A stretch of DNA of 61,405 nucleotides from JBEKCB01 sp052139675 (GTDB lineage Bacteria; Planctomycetota; Brocadiia; CAIUPP01): the NCBI GenBank assembly GCA_052139675.1, contig JBKQWE010000084.1:1-61405 (forward strand), given 5' to 3'. The position numbers and the translations under genes are program-made. Positions 22,838-30,659 of the stretch are shown here, one piece after another (position 1 is the stretch's first letter; each line of letters opens with the position of its first letter). The notes below the pieces were generated by a model. That model worked only from the letters and a program-made list of their open reading frames with translations, made no database searches and had not been told where the DNA came from.

Positions 22838-24010
22838 ATGTTCGCCATACCGCACAATTTCCCGCAAGCGCTTCGGCGCGCCGGAGTTTTTCTCGCGGCG
22901 GCGTTGCTGATCGCCGCCGGGTTCACCGGCTGCGCGAACGGCCCGCGGAACCGGGGCGCCGCAGCAAGGCCGGCGGCCGCTCCGCTGGCCAATCTGCCCG
23001 AGCCGGGACGCGAACCGGGCAAGCAGGTTCCGGATGACGCCTTTCCGGGCCGGATCAGCCCGAGCGAGCGGGTCTTCCTCGGCAAGGTGCTGAATATCCA
23101 ACGGGGAACGGGCAACGTCAGCCGCATGGGCGCGCCCGGCAAGGCGGAAGTCGAATGTGTGCGGGCATTCCGGGGCGTGCAAGTTGGCCAGCGAGTCCTC
23201 GTCACGGTGTTCAAGCCGCTGTTTCGCGCTTACAGCGAGGCGACGCTGGAAATGACCATCTTCAGCAACGGCGGCGCGGACGTCCGCCCGGGCGACCAGT
23301 GGCTGTTCCTCCTCGGCGGATTCGAGAAGACCGATTCCGCCAATCCGGAAATCCCCGGCGAAACGCAGGTCGGCGCGCTGGCCTTCTGCCCGAAGGGCGA
23401 CGAGCCGGTCATCGCCGAGACGGAGCAGGCCGTTGCCCTCGACTCTCTGGCGCCCGCCGATCGGTTCGCGGCGCTGGCCGCCCTGCTGAAACGCGGAGGA
23501 TTGACCGGCGCGATTGTCGGGCCGTACGCGGTCTCGCAGATTTTCGCCCTGCGCGCGCTCGACGGCCCGGCCGCGGCGCGGACGCTCGCTGCGGCGCTCC
23601 GCGACGCCACGAACGGCGTTGAGCTCCGCGCCGAGGCGCCGCCGCGGCTGGCGGCGCTGGCCCAGGAAGCTCTCGAAGCGCAGCCCGGAGGAAAGCCGGA
23701 TACGGACTTGAACCGGCTGGCCCGCCAGTTGTTGCTGGAGTCCGCGCCGGGCCTTGAGAAGGCCGAGGCGGAGATCGCTGAATCGTACGCGTTCTGCGTC
23801 GCAGATCTGGGGCCGCCGAACGACCTGCAATTGGCCCAGCCGGCGCCGATCGCCGCCGCGCTGCGGGCGCTCGTCCAGCGCGACGACGTCGCCGGCCACT
23901 TGCGCGGCGCCACCATCGGCACCGCCGCGGGCGTCCACACGCAGTACGAAGCATATATGAAGGTCCTCAACGCCGTCGCCGGCGCCGGCGGTTCCGAACA
24001 GCCACAGTAG
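22838..24010 (+). CDS. Lipoprotein of unknown function
   Basis: 390 residues with a lipoprotein signal peptide: RRAGVFLAAALLIAAGFTGC, where the lipobox LIAAGFTGC puts the lipidated Cys at ~32. A Pro/Ala-rich linker follows. Residues ~75-190 look like a small beta-barrel (EVECVRAFRGVQVGQRVLV, GDQWLFLLGGF), and the rest is helical and Ala-rich. No family recognised. No partner genes suggest a role; the HicBA pair follows. Acts at the outer or cytoplasmic membrane surface. Confidence 0.7.
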   Translation: MFAIPHNFPQALRRAGVFLAAALLIAAGFTGCANGPRNRGAAARPAAAPLANLPEPGREPGKQVPDDAFPGRISPSERVFLGKVLNIQRGTGNVSRMGAPGKAEVECVRAFRGVQVGQRVLVTVFKPLFRAYSEATLEMTIFSNGGADVRPGDQWLFLLGGFEKTDSANPEIPGETQVGALAFCPKGDEPVIAETEQAVALDSLAPADRFAALAALLKRGGLTGAIVGPYAVSQIFALRALDGPAAARTLAAALRDATNGVELRAEAPPRLAALAQEALEAQPGGKPDTDLNRLARQLLLESAPGLEKAEAEIAESYAFCVADLGPPNDLQLAQPAPIAAALRALVQRDDVAGHLRGATIGTAAGVHTQYEAYMKVLNAVAGAGGSEQPQ

Positions 24011-24013
24011 GAC

Positions 24014-24042
24014 TTGTTGTGGCCTTCGGGCTCACGTACAAT
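24014..24042 (+). promoter_or_regulatory. Candidate promoter for hicBA
   Basis: -35 TTGTTG (24014-24019), 17-bp spacer, -10 TACAAT (24037-24042), giving a leader of about 50 nt before the HicB ATG. Such loci are usually repressed by the HicB product, but no clear operator palindrome is visible. Confidence 0.5.
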
Positions 24043-24096
24043 TATAAAGTCAAGCAGAACCTGGCGGTGGCTTCCAGCTCGAATGGAGAATTAACG

Positions 24097-24345
24097 ATGC
24101 TCACAAAATACCTCGAAGCAGCAATGAGACACGCGCGGTATGAAGTGCTGAAGGATGATGGAACCTATTACGGCGAGATTCCGAAGTGCCGCGGGGTGTA
24201 TGCCAATGCCCGAACTTTGGAACAGTGCCGAGCCCAATTGGCTGAGGTCCTTGAAGATTGGCTGCTGTTCAGAATCCACCGCCACCTTTCGCTGCCGACG
24301 ATTGATGGGATACGCTTGAGCGTGAAGAAAGAGAAGACTGCCTGA
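24097..24345 (+). CDS. hicB: HicB-family antitoxin
   Basis: 82 residues. The HicB pattern is AMRHARYEVLKDDGTYYGEI, then PKCRGVYANARTLEQCRAQL and LAEVLEDWLLF, as in the partial RNase H-like fold that blocks HicA. There is no C-terminal DNA-binding segment, so this is the short form. GGAG is 8 nt before ATG 24097. The stop abuts the toxin start with no gap. Order is antitoxin first, the reverse of the classical hicAB arrangement. Confidence 0.82.
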   Translation: MLTKYLEAAMRHARYEVLKDDGTYYGEIPKCRGVYANARTLEQCRAQLAEVLEDWLLFRIHRHLSLPTIDGIRLSVKKEKTA

Positions 24346-24567
24346 TTGCCTCCATTCCGCGCCGTCTCTCGCCGAGACTTGGTTCGCAGTCTTCACCGAG
24401 CGGGCTTTGATGGCCCATATGCCGGCGGCAAGCACACATTCATGGTCAAGGGCAGCTTGGCGTTGACCATTCCTAATCCGCATCAACGAGATATCGGCCA
24501 GGAGTTGCTTGCGCGCATTCTCCGTCAGGCGGGCATATCCAGAAAGGAATGGGAAGCACTTCCCTGA
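24346..24567 (+). CDS. hicA: HicA-family mRNA interferase toxin
   Basis: 73 residues, a double-stranded RNA-binding-like fold. SRRDLVRSLHRAGFDGPYAG and GGKHTFMVKG carry the catalytic His of HicA (usual motif G-S/K-H-x-x-F), and IGQELLARILRQAGISRKEW is the typical C-terminal helix. It begins with TTG right after the HicB stop. Cleaves mRNA to stall translation when free of HicB. Confidence 0.82.
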   Translation: MPPFRAVSRRDLVRSLHRAGFDGPYAGGKHTFMVKGSLALTIPNPHQRDIGQELLARILRQAGISRKEWEALP

Positions 24568-24680
24568 CCGCCGTCGGATACACCGCTCCGGCCGGCGGCT
24601 GAAGAATCGCTGAGGACGTTCGAAGCGCTTTTCTGCCGGCGATCCTCTTTCTGCTCCCATCAGGAATTTCCGTTTTCAGC

Positions 24681-24708
24681 TTGCGTTTCGCCACTGAGTT
24701 AGTATAAT
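24681..24708 (+). promoter_or_regulatory. Promoter for the polymerase III alpha gene
   Basis: Perfect -10 TATAAT (24703-24708) with a weaker -35 TTGCGT (24681-24686) 16 bp upstream; leader about 25 nt. No recognisable LexA operator (neither GAACN4GTTC nor GTTCN7GTTC). Confidence 0.6.
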
Positions 24709-24738
24709 GTTAACAGACGCGGCGAAAGGCGGCAAAAC

Positions 24739-27700
24739 ATGAAAAACGGCTTCATACATCTGAACGTTCACTCGAATTACTCGCTGCTCTCCGGCGCGGG
24801 CCGGATTGAGGAGTTGCTGGGGCGGGCGCGCGAGCTGGGGTTCGATACGCTCGCGATCACCGACACGAACGGGCTCTATGGCGCCATGCTGTTCCTGTCG
24901 AAGGCGCGCGAGATCGGCATCAAGCCGATCCTGGGAGCGGAGATCGAGTGCGCTTCCGGCAGCGCGGTCTGCCTGGCGCGCGACCGCGAAGGGTACGCCA
25001 ATCTCTGCCGCCTGATCACCGCGCGGCAGCTCGACGAGAATTTCTCGCTCGCCGATGCGCTGGTCCGGCGCCAGGAAGGGCTCTTCATCCTGACGCCCGA
25101 CGCCGCCCTGCTTCGGCGGCTGGCCGGCGCGATCGAGGGCGGCCGGCTCTTTCATGAAATCCGGTATTTCGCCGATCCGGCCCAGCCGCGGTTCGAAGGC
25201 GCGCCGCCGGTCGCGACGAACAACGTCCACTTCGTCTCGCCCGGCGGCCCATTCGACCTTGCTCAGGGCCGCCCTGAGTTCAATCGAATGGGCGGCCGCG
25301 AGATGCACCGCCTGCTGACGGCGATCCGGAAGAACAAGTTGCTCTCCGAGGTCGGCCCGGACGAGTTGGCGCCGCCGGACGCCTGGCTGAAGAGCGCCGA
25401 CGAGATGATCAGCCGGTTCTCCGGCAGCGCGCTCGGCCGCAAGGCCATCGCCAACACGCGCCGGATCGCCGACGCGTGCAACCTGCAGCTCGAAACCGGC
25501 AAGCCGATCTTCCCGAAATTTTTCTCGCTCAAGGAGATACCGCCTGAGTTGGCCGGCGAATCGCCGCGCACCGCGCTCCGGAAGCTGGCGCTCCGCGGCA
25601 TGCACGAGCGCTATCCCCAGAGTGCGCCGCGTACGGCGCACGACCAGAGTACGCCGCGTACGGCGCACGACCAGAGTGCGCCGCGTACCGCGCACGACCA
25701 GAGTGCGCCGCGTATGGCGCACGACGCTCCGACGCCGGAAGTCGCCCGGCGGCTGGATTACGAACTGGCGGTCATTGACGACCTCCACTTCTCCGAGTAT
25801 TTCCTCATCGTGTGGGACATCGTGAATTTCGCGCTCCGGAAGGGAATTCCCATCGTCGGCCGCGGATCGGCCGCGAACAGCCTCGTGGCGTATTGCCTGG
25901 GCATCACCAGCGCCGACCCGCTCGCGCACGACCTCTATTTCGAGCGCTTCCTCAACCGCTCGCGCACCGATTGCCCGGACATTGACCTCGATCTCTGCTG
26001 GCGGCGGCGCGACGAGGTGCTCCGCTACGTCTACGAGCGCCACGGCGCAGATCGTGTGGCGATGGTCAGCAACCACAATACGTACCAGGCGCGGTCGGCT
26101 TTCCGCGACGTGGCGCGCGTCTTCGGGCTGCCCATGGAGGAGATCAACCGCCTCTCCGCGATGCTGCCGCATTACTCGGCCGAGAGCATCCGCGACGCGA
26201 AGGAGCTCTTCCCCGAGGCGCGCGATTTCCCGCTCGACCGCGAGCCGTACCGCACCATCGTCGCGCGCGCCGAGGCGCTCGACGGGTTCCCGCGCCACCT
26301 GAGCATCCACATCGGCGGCATCGTCATCGGCGACCGCCCGCTGACCGACTACCTCCCGCTCGAGCGCGCGACGAAGGGGATCGTCGTCACACAATTCGAG
26401 ATGAACGCCGTCGAGGCGATCGGCCTGGTGAAGATTGACCTGCTCGGCCATCGCTCGCTCTCGCTCATCGCCGACACCGTCGTCGCCGTCGAGCGCAACC
26501 GCGGCGACGCGGTCGCCCTGGCGCAGATTCCCGACGGCGACGGCGAGACCGCCGCCCTGCTGCGCGCGGGGCGGACGATCGGCTGCTTCCAGATCGAGTC
26601 GCCCGGCATGCGCAGCCTCCTGCAGATGATCCGCGCCGAGAGCCGGCTCGACGTGATCCACGCGCTTTCGCTCATCCGGCCCGGCCCGTCCGGCAGCGGC
26701 ATGAAGGAGCGCTTCGTCCGCCGCCGCCTGGGCGAAGAGCCGGCGGCGTATCTCGATCCGCGCCTGGAGAAAGTCCTCGGCGACACCCACGGCGTGATGC
26801 TCTTCCAGGAGGACATCCTCAAGGTGGCGGCGGTGATCGCCGGGTTCACGCTCGAGGACGGCGACACGCTGCGGCAGGCGATCTCGAAGAAGCGCTCGCC
26901 CGAGCGGATCGCGGCGCTGCAGGAGCGCTTCCTGCGCGGCGCGGCCGGGCGGGGCGTCCGGCCCGAGACGGCTGGGGAAATCTGGAAGCTGATCCAAAAC
27001 TTCGCCGGCTACTCCTATTGCAAGGCGCACGCGGTGACGTACGGCGCCATCTCGTACCAGGCGGCGTATTTGAAGGCTCACTACCCGGCCGAGTTCCTCT
27101 GTGCGGTCATGGCGAACCAGGGCGGATTCTACGAGACGCGCGAATACCTCGAAGAGGCGCGGCGCTGGGGCGTGCGAATCCTTCCGCCGGACGTCGCCCT
27201 CAGCGGCGTCGAGCACTGCTCCGGCGGGACGATGCTCGAAGGCCGGCGGACGCCCGGCTGCATCCGCATCGGGCTGGCGCAGGTCAAGGGCATCTCGCAG
27301 CGGGCGTTGAGCTCCATCCTGCACGCGCGCGCGCAGAGGCCGTTCGCCTCGCTGCGCGATTTCTATTTCCGCACCCAGGTCAACGATTCCGAGACGGAGC
27401 GCCTGATCCTCTGCGGCGCGCTCGGGAACTTAGGCCGGACGCGCCCGCAGCTCCTCTGGGAACTGCGCCTGCTCTCGAAGGACATCCGCAAATCGTTCGC
27501 CGGCGCGATGAGCGATGAACTCTTCGGCCCGGAACCGGCGCCCGCGCCCGACCCGCCCGGAACCGTCCCGCCGCTGCCCGAATATCCGGTCGAGGAGCGG
27601 ATCCGCCTCGAGCAGGAAACTCTGGGCCTCTCGGTCAGCGACCATCCGCTGCGCATGTTCTCCAGGGAGCTTGCGGAGCGCGACCTGGCGCGGTCCGATC

Positions 27701-27966
27701 AGCTTCCGGCGAAAGTGGGCCGGAGCGTCACCGTCGCCGGCTGGCTGGTGACCATGCGCCGCGCGGTCACCCGAGACCGGCAATACATGAAATTTCTCAC
27801 CCTCGAAGACCGTTTCGGGACGATGGAAGTCATCCTGTTCCCGCAGACGTATCGCCGATTCGGGCACCTCATCCGCAGCTACGGCCCCTACCTCGTCCGC
27901 GGCCGCGTCGAGCAGAACCACCGCGCCATCGGCATCACGGCGGACTGGCTGGACATGCTGAATTGA
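24739..27966 (+). CDS. DNA polymerase III alpha subunit, error-prone (DnaE2-like) type
   Basis: 1075 residues. The PHP domain starts FIHLNVHSNYSLLSG. The PolC-fold palm has the catalytic Asp pair in CPDIDLDLCWRRRDEVLRY (~412-430), and the thumb and fingers include ESPGMRSLLQMIRAESRLDV, QEDILKVAAVIAGF and FAGYSYCKAHAVTYG. GGFYETREYLEEARRWGVRI is the error-prone-type segment, and an OB-fold domain with LTLEDRFGTMEVILF ends the protein. It replicates or performs lesion-bypass synthesis. No ImuA/ImuB partners are near. Two in-frame repeat insertions are seen: one at ~168-187 and four 9-residue repeats at ~294-329. Confidence 0.9.
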   Translation: MKNGFIHLNVHSNYSLLSGAGRIEELLGRARELGFDTLAITDTNGLYGAMLFLSKAREIGIKPILGAEIECASGSAVCLARDREGYANLCRLITARQLDENFSLADALVRRQEGLFILTPDAALLRRLAGAIEGGRLFHEIRYFADPAQPRFEGAPPVATNNVHFVSPGGPFDLAQGRPEFNRMGGREMHRLLTAIRKNKLLSEVGPDELAPPDAWLKSADEMISRFSGSALGRKAIANTRRIADACNLQLETGKPIFPKFFSLKEIPPELAGESPRTALRKLALRGMHERYPQSAPRTAHDQSTPRTAHDQSAPRTAHDQSAPRMAHDAPTPEVARRLDYELAVIDDLHFSEYFLIVWDIVNFALRKGIPIVGRGSAANSLVAYCLGITSADPLAHDLYFERFLNRSRTDCPDIDLDLCWRRRDEVLRYVYERHGADRVAMVSNHNTYQARSAFRDVARVFGLPMEEINRLSAMLPHYSAESIRDAKELFPEARDFPLDREPYRTIVARAEALDGFPRHLSIHIGGIVIGDRPLTDYLPLERATKGIVVTQFEMNAVEAIGLVKIDLLGHRSLSLIADTVVAVERNRGDAVALAQIPDGDGETAALLRAGRTIGCFQIESPGMRSLLQMIRAESRLDVIHALSLIRPGPSGSGMKERFVRRRLGEEPAAYLDPRLEKVLGDTHGVMLFQEDILKVAAVIAGFTLEDGDTLRQAISKKRSPERIAALQERFLRGAAGRGVRPETAGEIWKLIQNFAGYSYCKAHAVTYGAISYQAAYLKAHYPAEFLCAVMANQGGFYETREYLEEARRWGVRILPPDVALSGVEHCSGGTMLEGRRTPGCIRIGLAQVKGISQRALSSILHARAQRPFASLRDFYFRTQVNDSETERLILCGALGNLGRTRPQLLWELRLLSKDIRKSFAGAMSDELFGPEPAPAPDPPGTVPPLPEYPVEERIRLEQETLGLSVSDHPLRMFSRELAERDLARSDQLPAKVGRSVTVAGWLVTMRRAVTRDRQYMKFLTLEDRFGTMEVILFPQTYRRFGHLIRSYGPYLVRGRVEQNHRAIGITADWLDMLN
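25242..25298. repeat. Palindromic repeat inside the polymerase gene (FDLAQGRP type)
   Basis: Outer arms CGGCGGCCCATTCGA (25242-25256) and TCGAATGGGCGGCCG (25284-25298) pair with one mismatch; an inner palindrome CTCAGGG-CCG-CCCTGAG is at 25262-25278. It encodes the inserted stretch GPFDLAQGRPEFNRMG in frame. A similar FDLAQGRP-type peptide is, from memory, produced by a palindromic repeat in many environmental genomes. Confidence 0.8.
25618..25725 (+). repeat. Four tandem 27-bp repeats inside the polymerase gene
   Basis: Four consecutive 27-bp units each encode Q-S-A/T-P-R-T/M-A-H-D. Each unit holds a palindrome of the type GTGCGCCG-CGTA-CGGCGCAC. The units differ at only a few positions. 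They sit between YPQ and the TPEVARRLDYELAVI helix of the polymerase. Confidence 0.92.
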
Positions 27967-27983
27967 ACGAAACGTCGGTTCAG

Positions 27984-28012
27984 TTGACCGGCCCGCCGGG
28001 TTGCGATAAACT
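27984..28012 (+). promoter_or_regulatory. Promoter for the pdh operon
   Basis: -35 TTGACC (27984-27989), 17-bp spacer, -10 TAAACT (28007-28012), leader about 45 nt before pdhA. Confidence 0.6.
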
Positions 28013-28063
28013 ATCTCACTTACACCGATCCCCGGCGTGACGGAACCCGGTACGAGGACTCCA

Positions 28064-29095
28064 ATGAGCAAGCAGTCGGCCAAGGAACATCCGCACAAGG
28101 CGGATTGGACGAACTACCTCCGCAAGATGATGATGATCCGCGCCTTCGAGGAGAAGGTCTTCGACCTGCTCGGGCGCGACGTCCTCAAGGGCGCATCGCA
28201 CGTCTATGCCGGCGAGGAAGCCGTCGGCGTCGGCGCGTGCGCGGCCATCGGGCCGGACGACTACATCACCAGCACGCACCGCGGCCACGGCCATTGCGTC
28301 GCGCGCGGCGGCGAGCTCAAGTACATGCTCGCCGAGCTCTGCGGCAAGGCCACCGGCTACTGCAAGGGCAAAGGCGGCTCGATGCACATCGCCGACGTGA
28401 AGGCCGGCAACCTCGGCGCGACCGGCATCGTCGGCGGCAACATCCCCGTCGCCACCGGCGCTGCGCTCGCCTGCAAGCTCAACGGCAAGGGGCAGGTGGT
28501 CCTCTGCTTCTTCGGCGACGGCGCCTCGAACAACGGCACGTTCCACGAGTCGCTCAATATGGCCGGCGTCTGGAAATTGCCGGTCATCTACGTCTGCGAG
28601 AACAACCTCTATGGCATGTCCGTCTCCACCGCGCGCGCCTGCGCCGTGCAGGACATCTCCGTCCGCGCCGCTTCCTACAACATGCCCGGCGTGACGATTG
28701 ACGGGCAGAAGGTCCTCGAGGTCAAGGCCGCGGTCGAAAAGGCCGTGGCATCCGCCCGCGCCGGCGGCGGCCCGATGCTGATCGAGTGTAAGACCTACCG
28801 CTATCGCGGCCATTCCCGCAGCGACCCGCGCAAGTACCGCACGAAGGAAGAGGAACAGTACTGGCATGACCGCGACCCGATCACGCTCTTCTCGCAGCAC
28901 GTCATCGCGCAGGGCGCGCTGACCGAGGCCGAGGTCGCCGCGCTCCAGAAGGACGTGGACCGGGAACTGGCCGAAGCGGAGGATTTCGCGCTCAACCAGA
29001 GCCCGTACCCGGATCCCAGCACGTTGCTGGAGGATGTTTACGCCGAGTGGATCGAGGGGAAGTACGGCTTGGAGCCTTATAAACCTGCGGTTTGA
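28064..29095 (+). CDS. pdhA: Pyruvate dehydrogenase E1 component, alpha subunit
   Basis: 343 residues. E1 alpha binds thiamine diphosphate with the beta subunit and decarboxylates pyruvate in the PDH complex. The ThDP motif is GDGASNNGTFHESLNMAGVW, and THRGHGHCVARGG with ETKYRYRGHSRSDPRKYR-like ending is characteristic of two-subunit E1. ATG 28064 is chosen because GAGGA is 6 nt upstream; an upstream in-frame GTG has none. In line with pdhB and pdhC but separated from pdhB by a repeat-flanked cassette. Confidence 0.95.
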   Translation: MSKQSAKEHPHKADWTNYLRKMMMIRAFEEKVFDLLGRDVLKGASHVYAGEEAVGVGACAAIGPDDYITSTHRGHGHCVARGGELKYMLAELCGKATGYCKGKGGSMHIADVKAGNLGATGIVGGNIPVATGAALACKLNGKGQVVLCFFGDGASNNGTFHESLNMAGVWKLPVIYVCENNLYGMSVSTARACAVQDISVRAASYNMPGVTIDGQKVLEVKAAVEKAVASARAGGGPMLIECKTYRYRGHSRSDPRKYRTKEEEQYWHDRDPITLFSQHVIAQGALTEAEVAALQKDVDRELAEAEDFALNQSPYPDPSTLLEDVYAEWIEGKYGLEPYKPAV

Positions 29096-29106
29096 ATCCA
29101 AGAAAT

Positions 29107-29143
29107 TTTAACCACAGATGAACACAGATACGCACAGATACGG
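29107..29143. repeat. CACAGATG-family terminal repeat, left copy
   Basis: TTTTAACCACAGATGAACAC then AGATACGCACAGATACGG. The inverted copy is at 29576-29622. Both outer and inner ends match, with the right copy having one more 12-bp unit. Confidence 0.9.
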
Positions 29144-29169
29144 CGAGTTCAGACGACAGCAAGAAACGC

Positions 29170-29553
29170 ATGGATGAAAACGCCCGCGAGTTCCTTCACA
29201 AGGAGTTGACGGGCGAGATTATCAAGGCGGCTTTCTCGGTTCACAACGCCCTGGGTTGCGGGCTGCTGGAGAAGCCTTACGAGAATGCTCTGGCGTGGGA
29301 GATGACGCTGAGCGGACTGAACGTGAATACGCAGAGGGAATTCCGCGTGCTGTATCGCGACAGGGAAGTCGGCATATATTGCGCCGACTTAGTGGTGGAG
29401 GAGAAGGTGATCGTCGAGGTTAAAGCCGTCGAGCAATTGACCGACGGCCACCGCGCGCAGTTGCTGAATTACATGCGGCTGGCCGGCCTGCGAGTAGGTC
29501 TCCTGATCAATTTCGCCGGCCCGCGGCTGCAATACGAAAGGATGGTCCTGTAA
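29170..29553 (+). CDS. GxxExxY-family protein inside the pdh operon
   Basis: 127 residues with the family signature G-x-x-E-x-x-Y in NALGCGLLEKPYENALAWEM, then LYRDREVGIYCADLVVEEKV and IVEVKAVEQLTDGHRAQLLNY. The family has a PD-(D/E)xK nuclease-like core (D...E-x-K: DLVVEEKVIVEVK), so a nuclease or nucleic-acid role is possible but unproven. The gene has lower GC than pdhA and pdhB and is bracketed by inverted CACAGATG repeats at 29107-29143 and 29576-29622. It interrupts the pyruvate dehydrogenase operon, which remains readable in one direction. It appears to be a mobile or recently inserted cassette. Confidence 0.85.
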   Translation: MDENAREFLHKELTGEIIKAAFSVHNALGCGLLEKPYENALAWEMTLSGLNVNTQREFRVLYRDREVGIYCADLVVEEKVIVEVKAVEQLTDGHRAQLLNYMRLAGLRVGLLINFAGPRLQYERMVL

Positions 29554-29575
29554 CCTATCCTGCTTTTACGTTTTT

Positions 29576-29622
29576 CCGTATCTGTGTCCATCTGTGTCCA
29601 TCTGTGTTCATCTGTGGTTTAA
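29576..29622. repeat. CACAGATG-family terminal repeat, right (inverted) copy
   Basis: CCGTATCTGTGTCCATCTGT and on to GTTCATCTGTGGTTTAAA reverse-complements the left copy at 29107-29143. There are two central units instead of one. Confidence 0.9.
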
Positions 29623-29648
29623 AAACATAGTTATCCGGGAAACACGAC

Positions 29649-30623
29649 ATGGCTGAGATCTGCTACTGGCAGGCGGTCCGTGACGCGCTGCGCGAGGAGA
29701 TGATCCGCGATCCGCGCGTGTTCATCATCGGCGAGGACGTGGCCATTTACGGCGGGGCTTACGGCGCCACGCGCGGGCTCTACGAGGAATTCGGCGCGGA
29801 GCGCGTGCGCGATTCCGCCATCTCCGAGGCGGCCATCGCCGGCGCCGCCGTCGGCGCGGCCATGTGCGGCTATCGGCCCGTCGCCGAGATCATGTACATG
29901 GATTTCATGACCATCGCCATGGACCAGTTCTGCAACCAGGGCGCCAAGAACCGCTACATGTTCGGCGGCAAGACCTGCGTGCCGATGGTCCTGCGCACGG
30001 AAGCCGGCGCCGGCCGCAGCATCGCCGCGCAGCACTCGCAGAGCCTCGAGGCGTGGTTCCTGCACGTGCCCGGAATCCTGATCGTCTGCCCGTCCACTCC
30101 TTACGACGTGAAGGGCCTGCTCAAGGCCGCCATCCGCTCGAACGACCCGGTCCTCTTCATCGAGCACAAGATGCTGTACGGCTCGAAGGGCGAGGTTCCG
30201 GACGGCGATTACGTGCTGCCCCTCGGCCAGGCGGCCATCCGGCGCGAAGGGAAGCAGATCACCGTCGCCAGCTACTCCCGCATGGCGCTGCGCTGCAACG
30301 CGGTCTGCCAGAAGCTCGCCGGCCAGGGCGTGGACGCGGAGATGATTGACCTGCGCTGTCTCCGGCCGCTCGACCTGCGCTGCCTGCTCCAGTCGGTCAA
30401 GAAGACCGGCCGGCTCCTCCTCGTCTCCGAGGGATGCACCGACAACAACGCCGTCAGCGAGATCGCCTTCCGCGTCAACGAGCACGCCTTCGATTACCTC
30501 GACGCGCCGGTCGCCCGCCTCTGCGCGGCGAACGTGCCCGTCCCGATGAGTCCGCCTCTCGAAGACGCGGCGATCCCCAACGAGGCGGCGATCGAGAAGG
30601 CGATCCGCGAAACCCTGAAGTAG
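29649..30623 (+). CDS. pdhB: Pyruvate dehydrogenase E1 component, beta subunit
   Basis: 324 residues. The transketolase pyrimidine-binding domain starts CYWQAVRDALREEMIRDPRV and has IIGEDVAIYGGAYGAT. RVRDSAISEAAIAGAAVGAA and AQHSQSLEAWFLHVPGI contain the conserved E and H of E1 beta. The C-terminal transketolase domain (LLLVSEGCTDNNAVSEIAF) follows. It pairs with pdhA. The start is 27 bp after a repeat and has only a weak Shine-Dalgarno site (CCGGGAA), probably because the repeat cassette replaced the native leader. Confidence 0.95.
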   Translation: MAEICYWQAVRDALREEMIRDPRVFIIGEDVAIYGGAYGATRGLYEEFGAERVRDSAISEAAIAGAAVGAAMCGYRPVAEIMYMDFMTIAMDQFCNQGAKNRYMFGGKTCVPMVLRTEAGAGRSIAAQHSQSLEAWFLHVPGILIVCPSTPYDVKGLLKAAIRSNDPVLFIEHKMLYGSKGEVPDGDYVLPLGQAAIRREGKQITVASYSRMALRCNAVCQKLAGQGVDAEMIDLRCLRPLDLRCLLQSVKKTGRLLLVSEGCTDNNAVSEIAFRVNEHAFDYLDAPVARLCAANVPVPMSPPLEDAAIPNEAAIEKAIRETLK

Positions 30624-30659
30624 CGCCCGGCCCGCAATGATGAAGGAAGAGGTGGCGCC

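Noticed and set aside
24700..24738. LexA/SOS operator before the error-prone-type polymerase gene
   Set aside because: Neither the Gram-positive nor the alphaproteobacterial LexA consensus is present; TGTTAACA is a short palindrome only.
25618..25725. CRISPR array
   Set aside because: The repeats are directly tandem without spacers and stay in the reading frame; no cas genes.
24676..27324. Minus-strand open frame of ~880 codons opposite the polymerase gene
   Set aside because: Mirror of a well-conserved polymerase; no recognisable domain.
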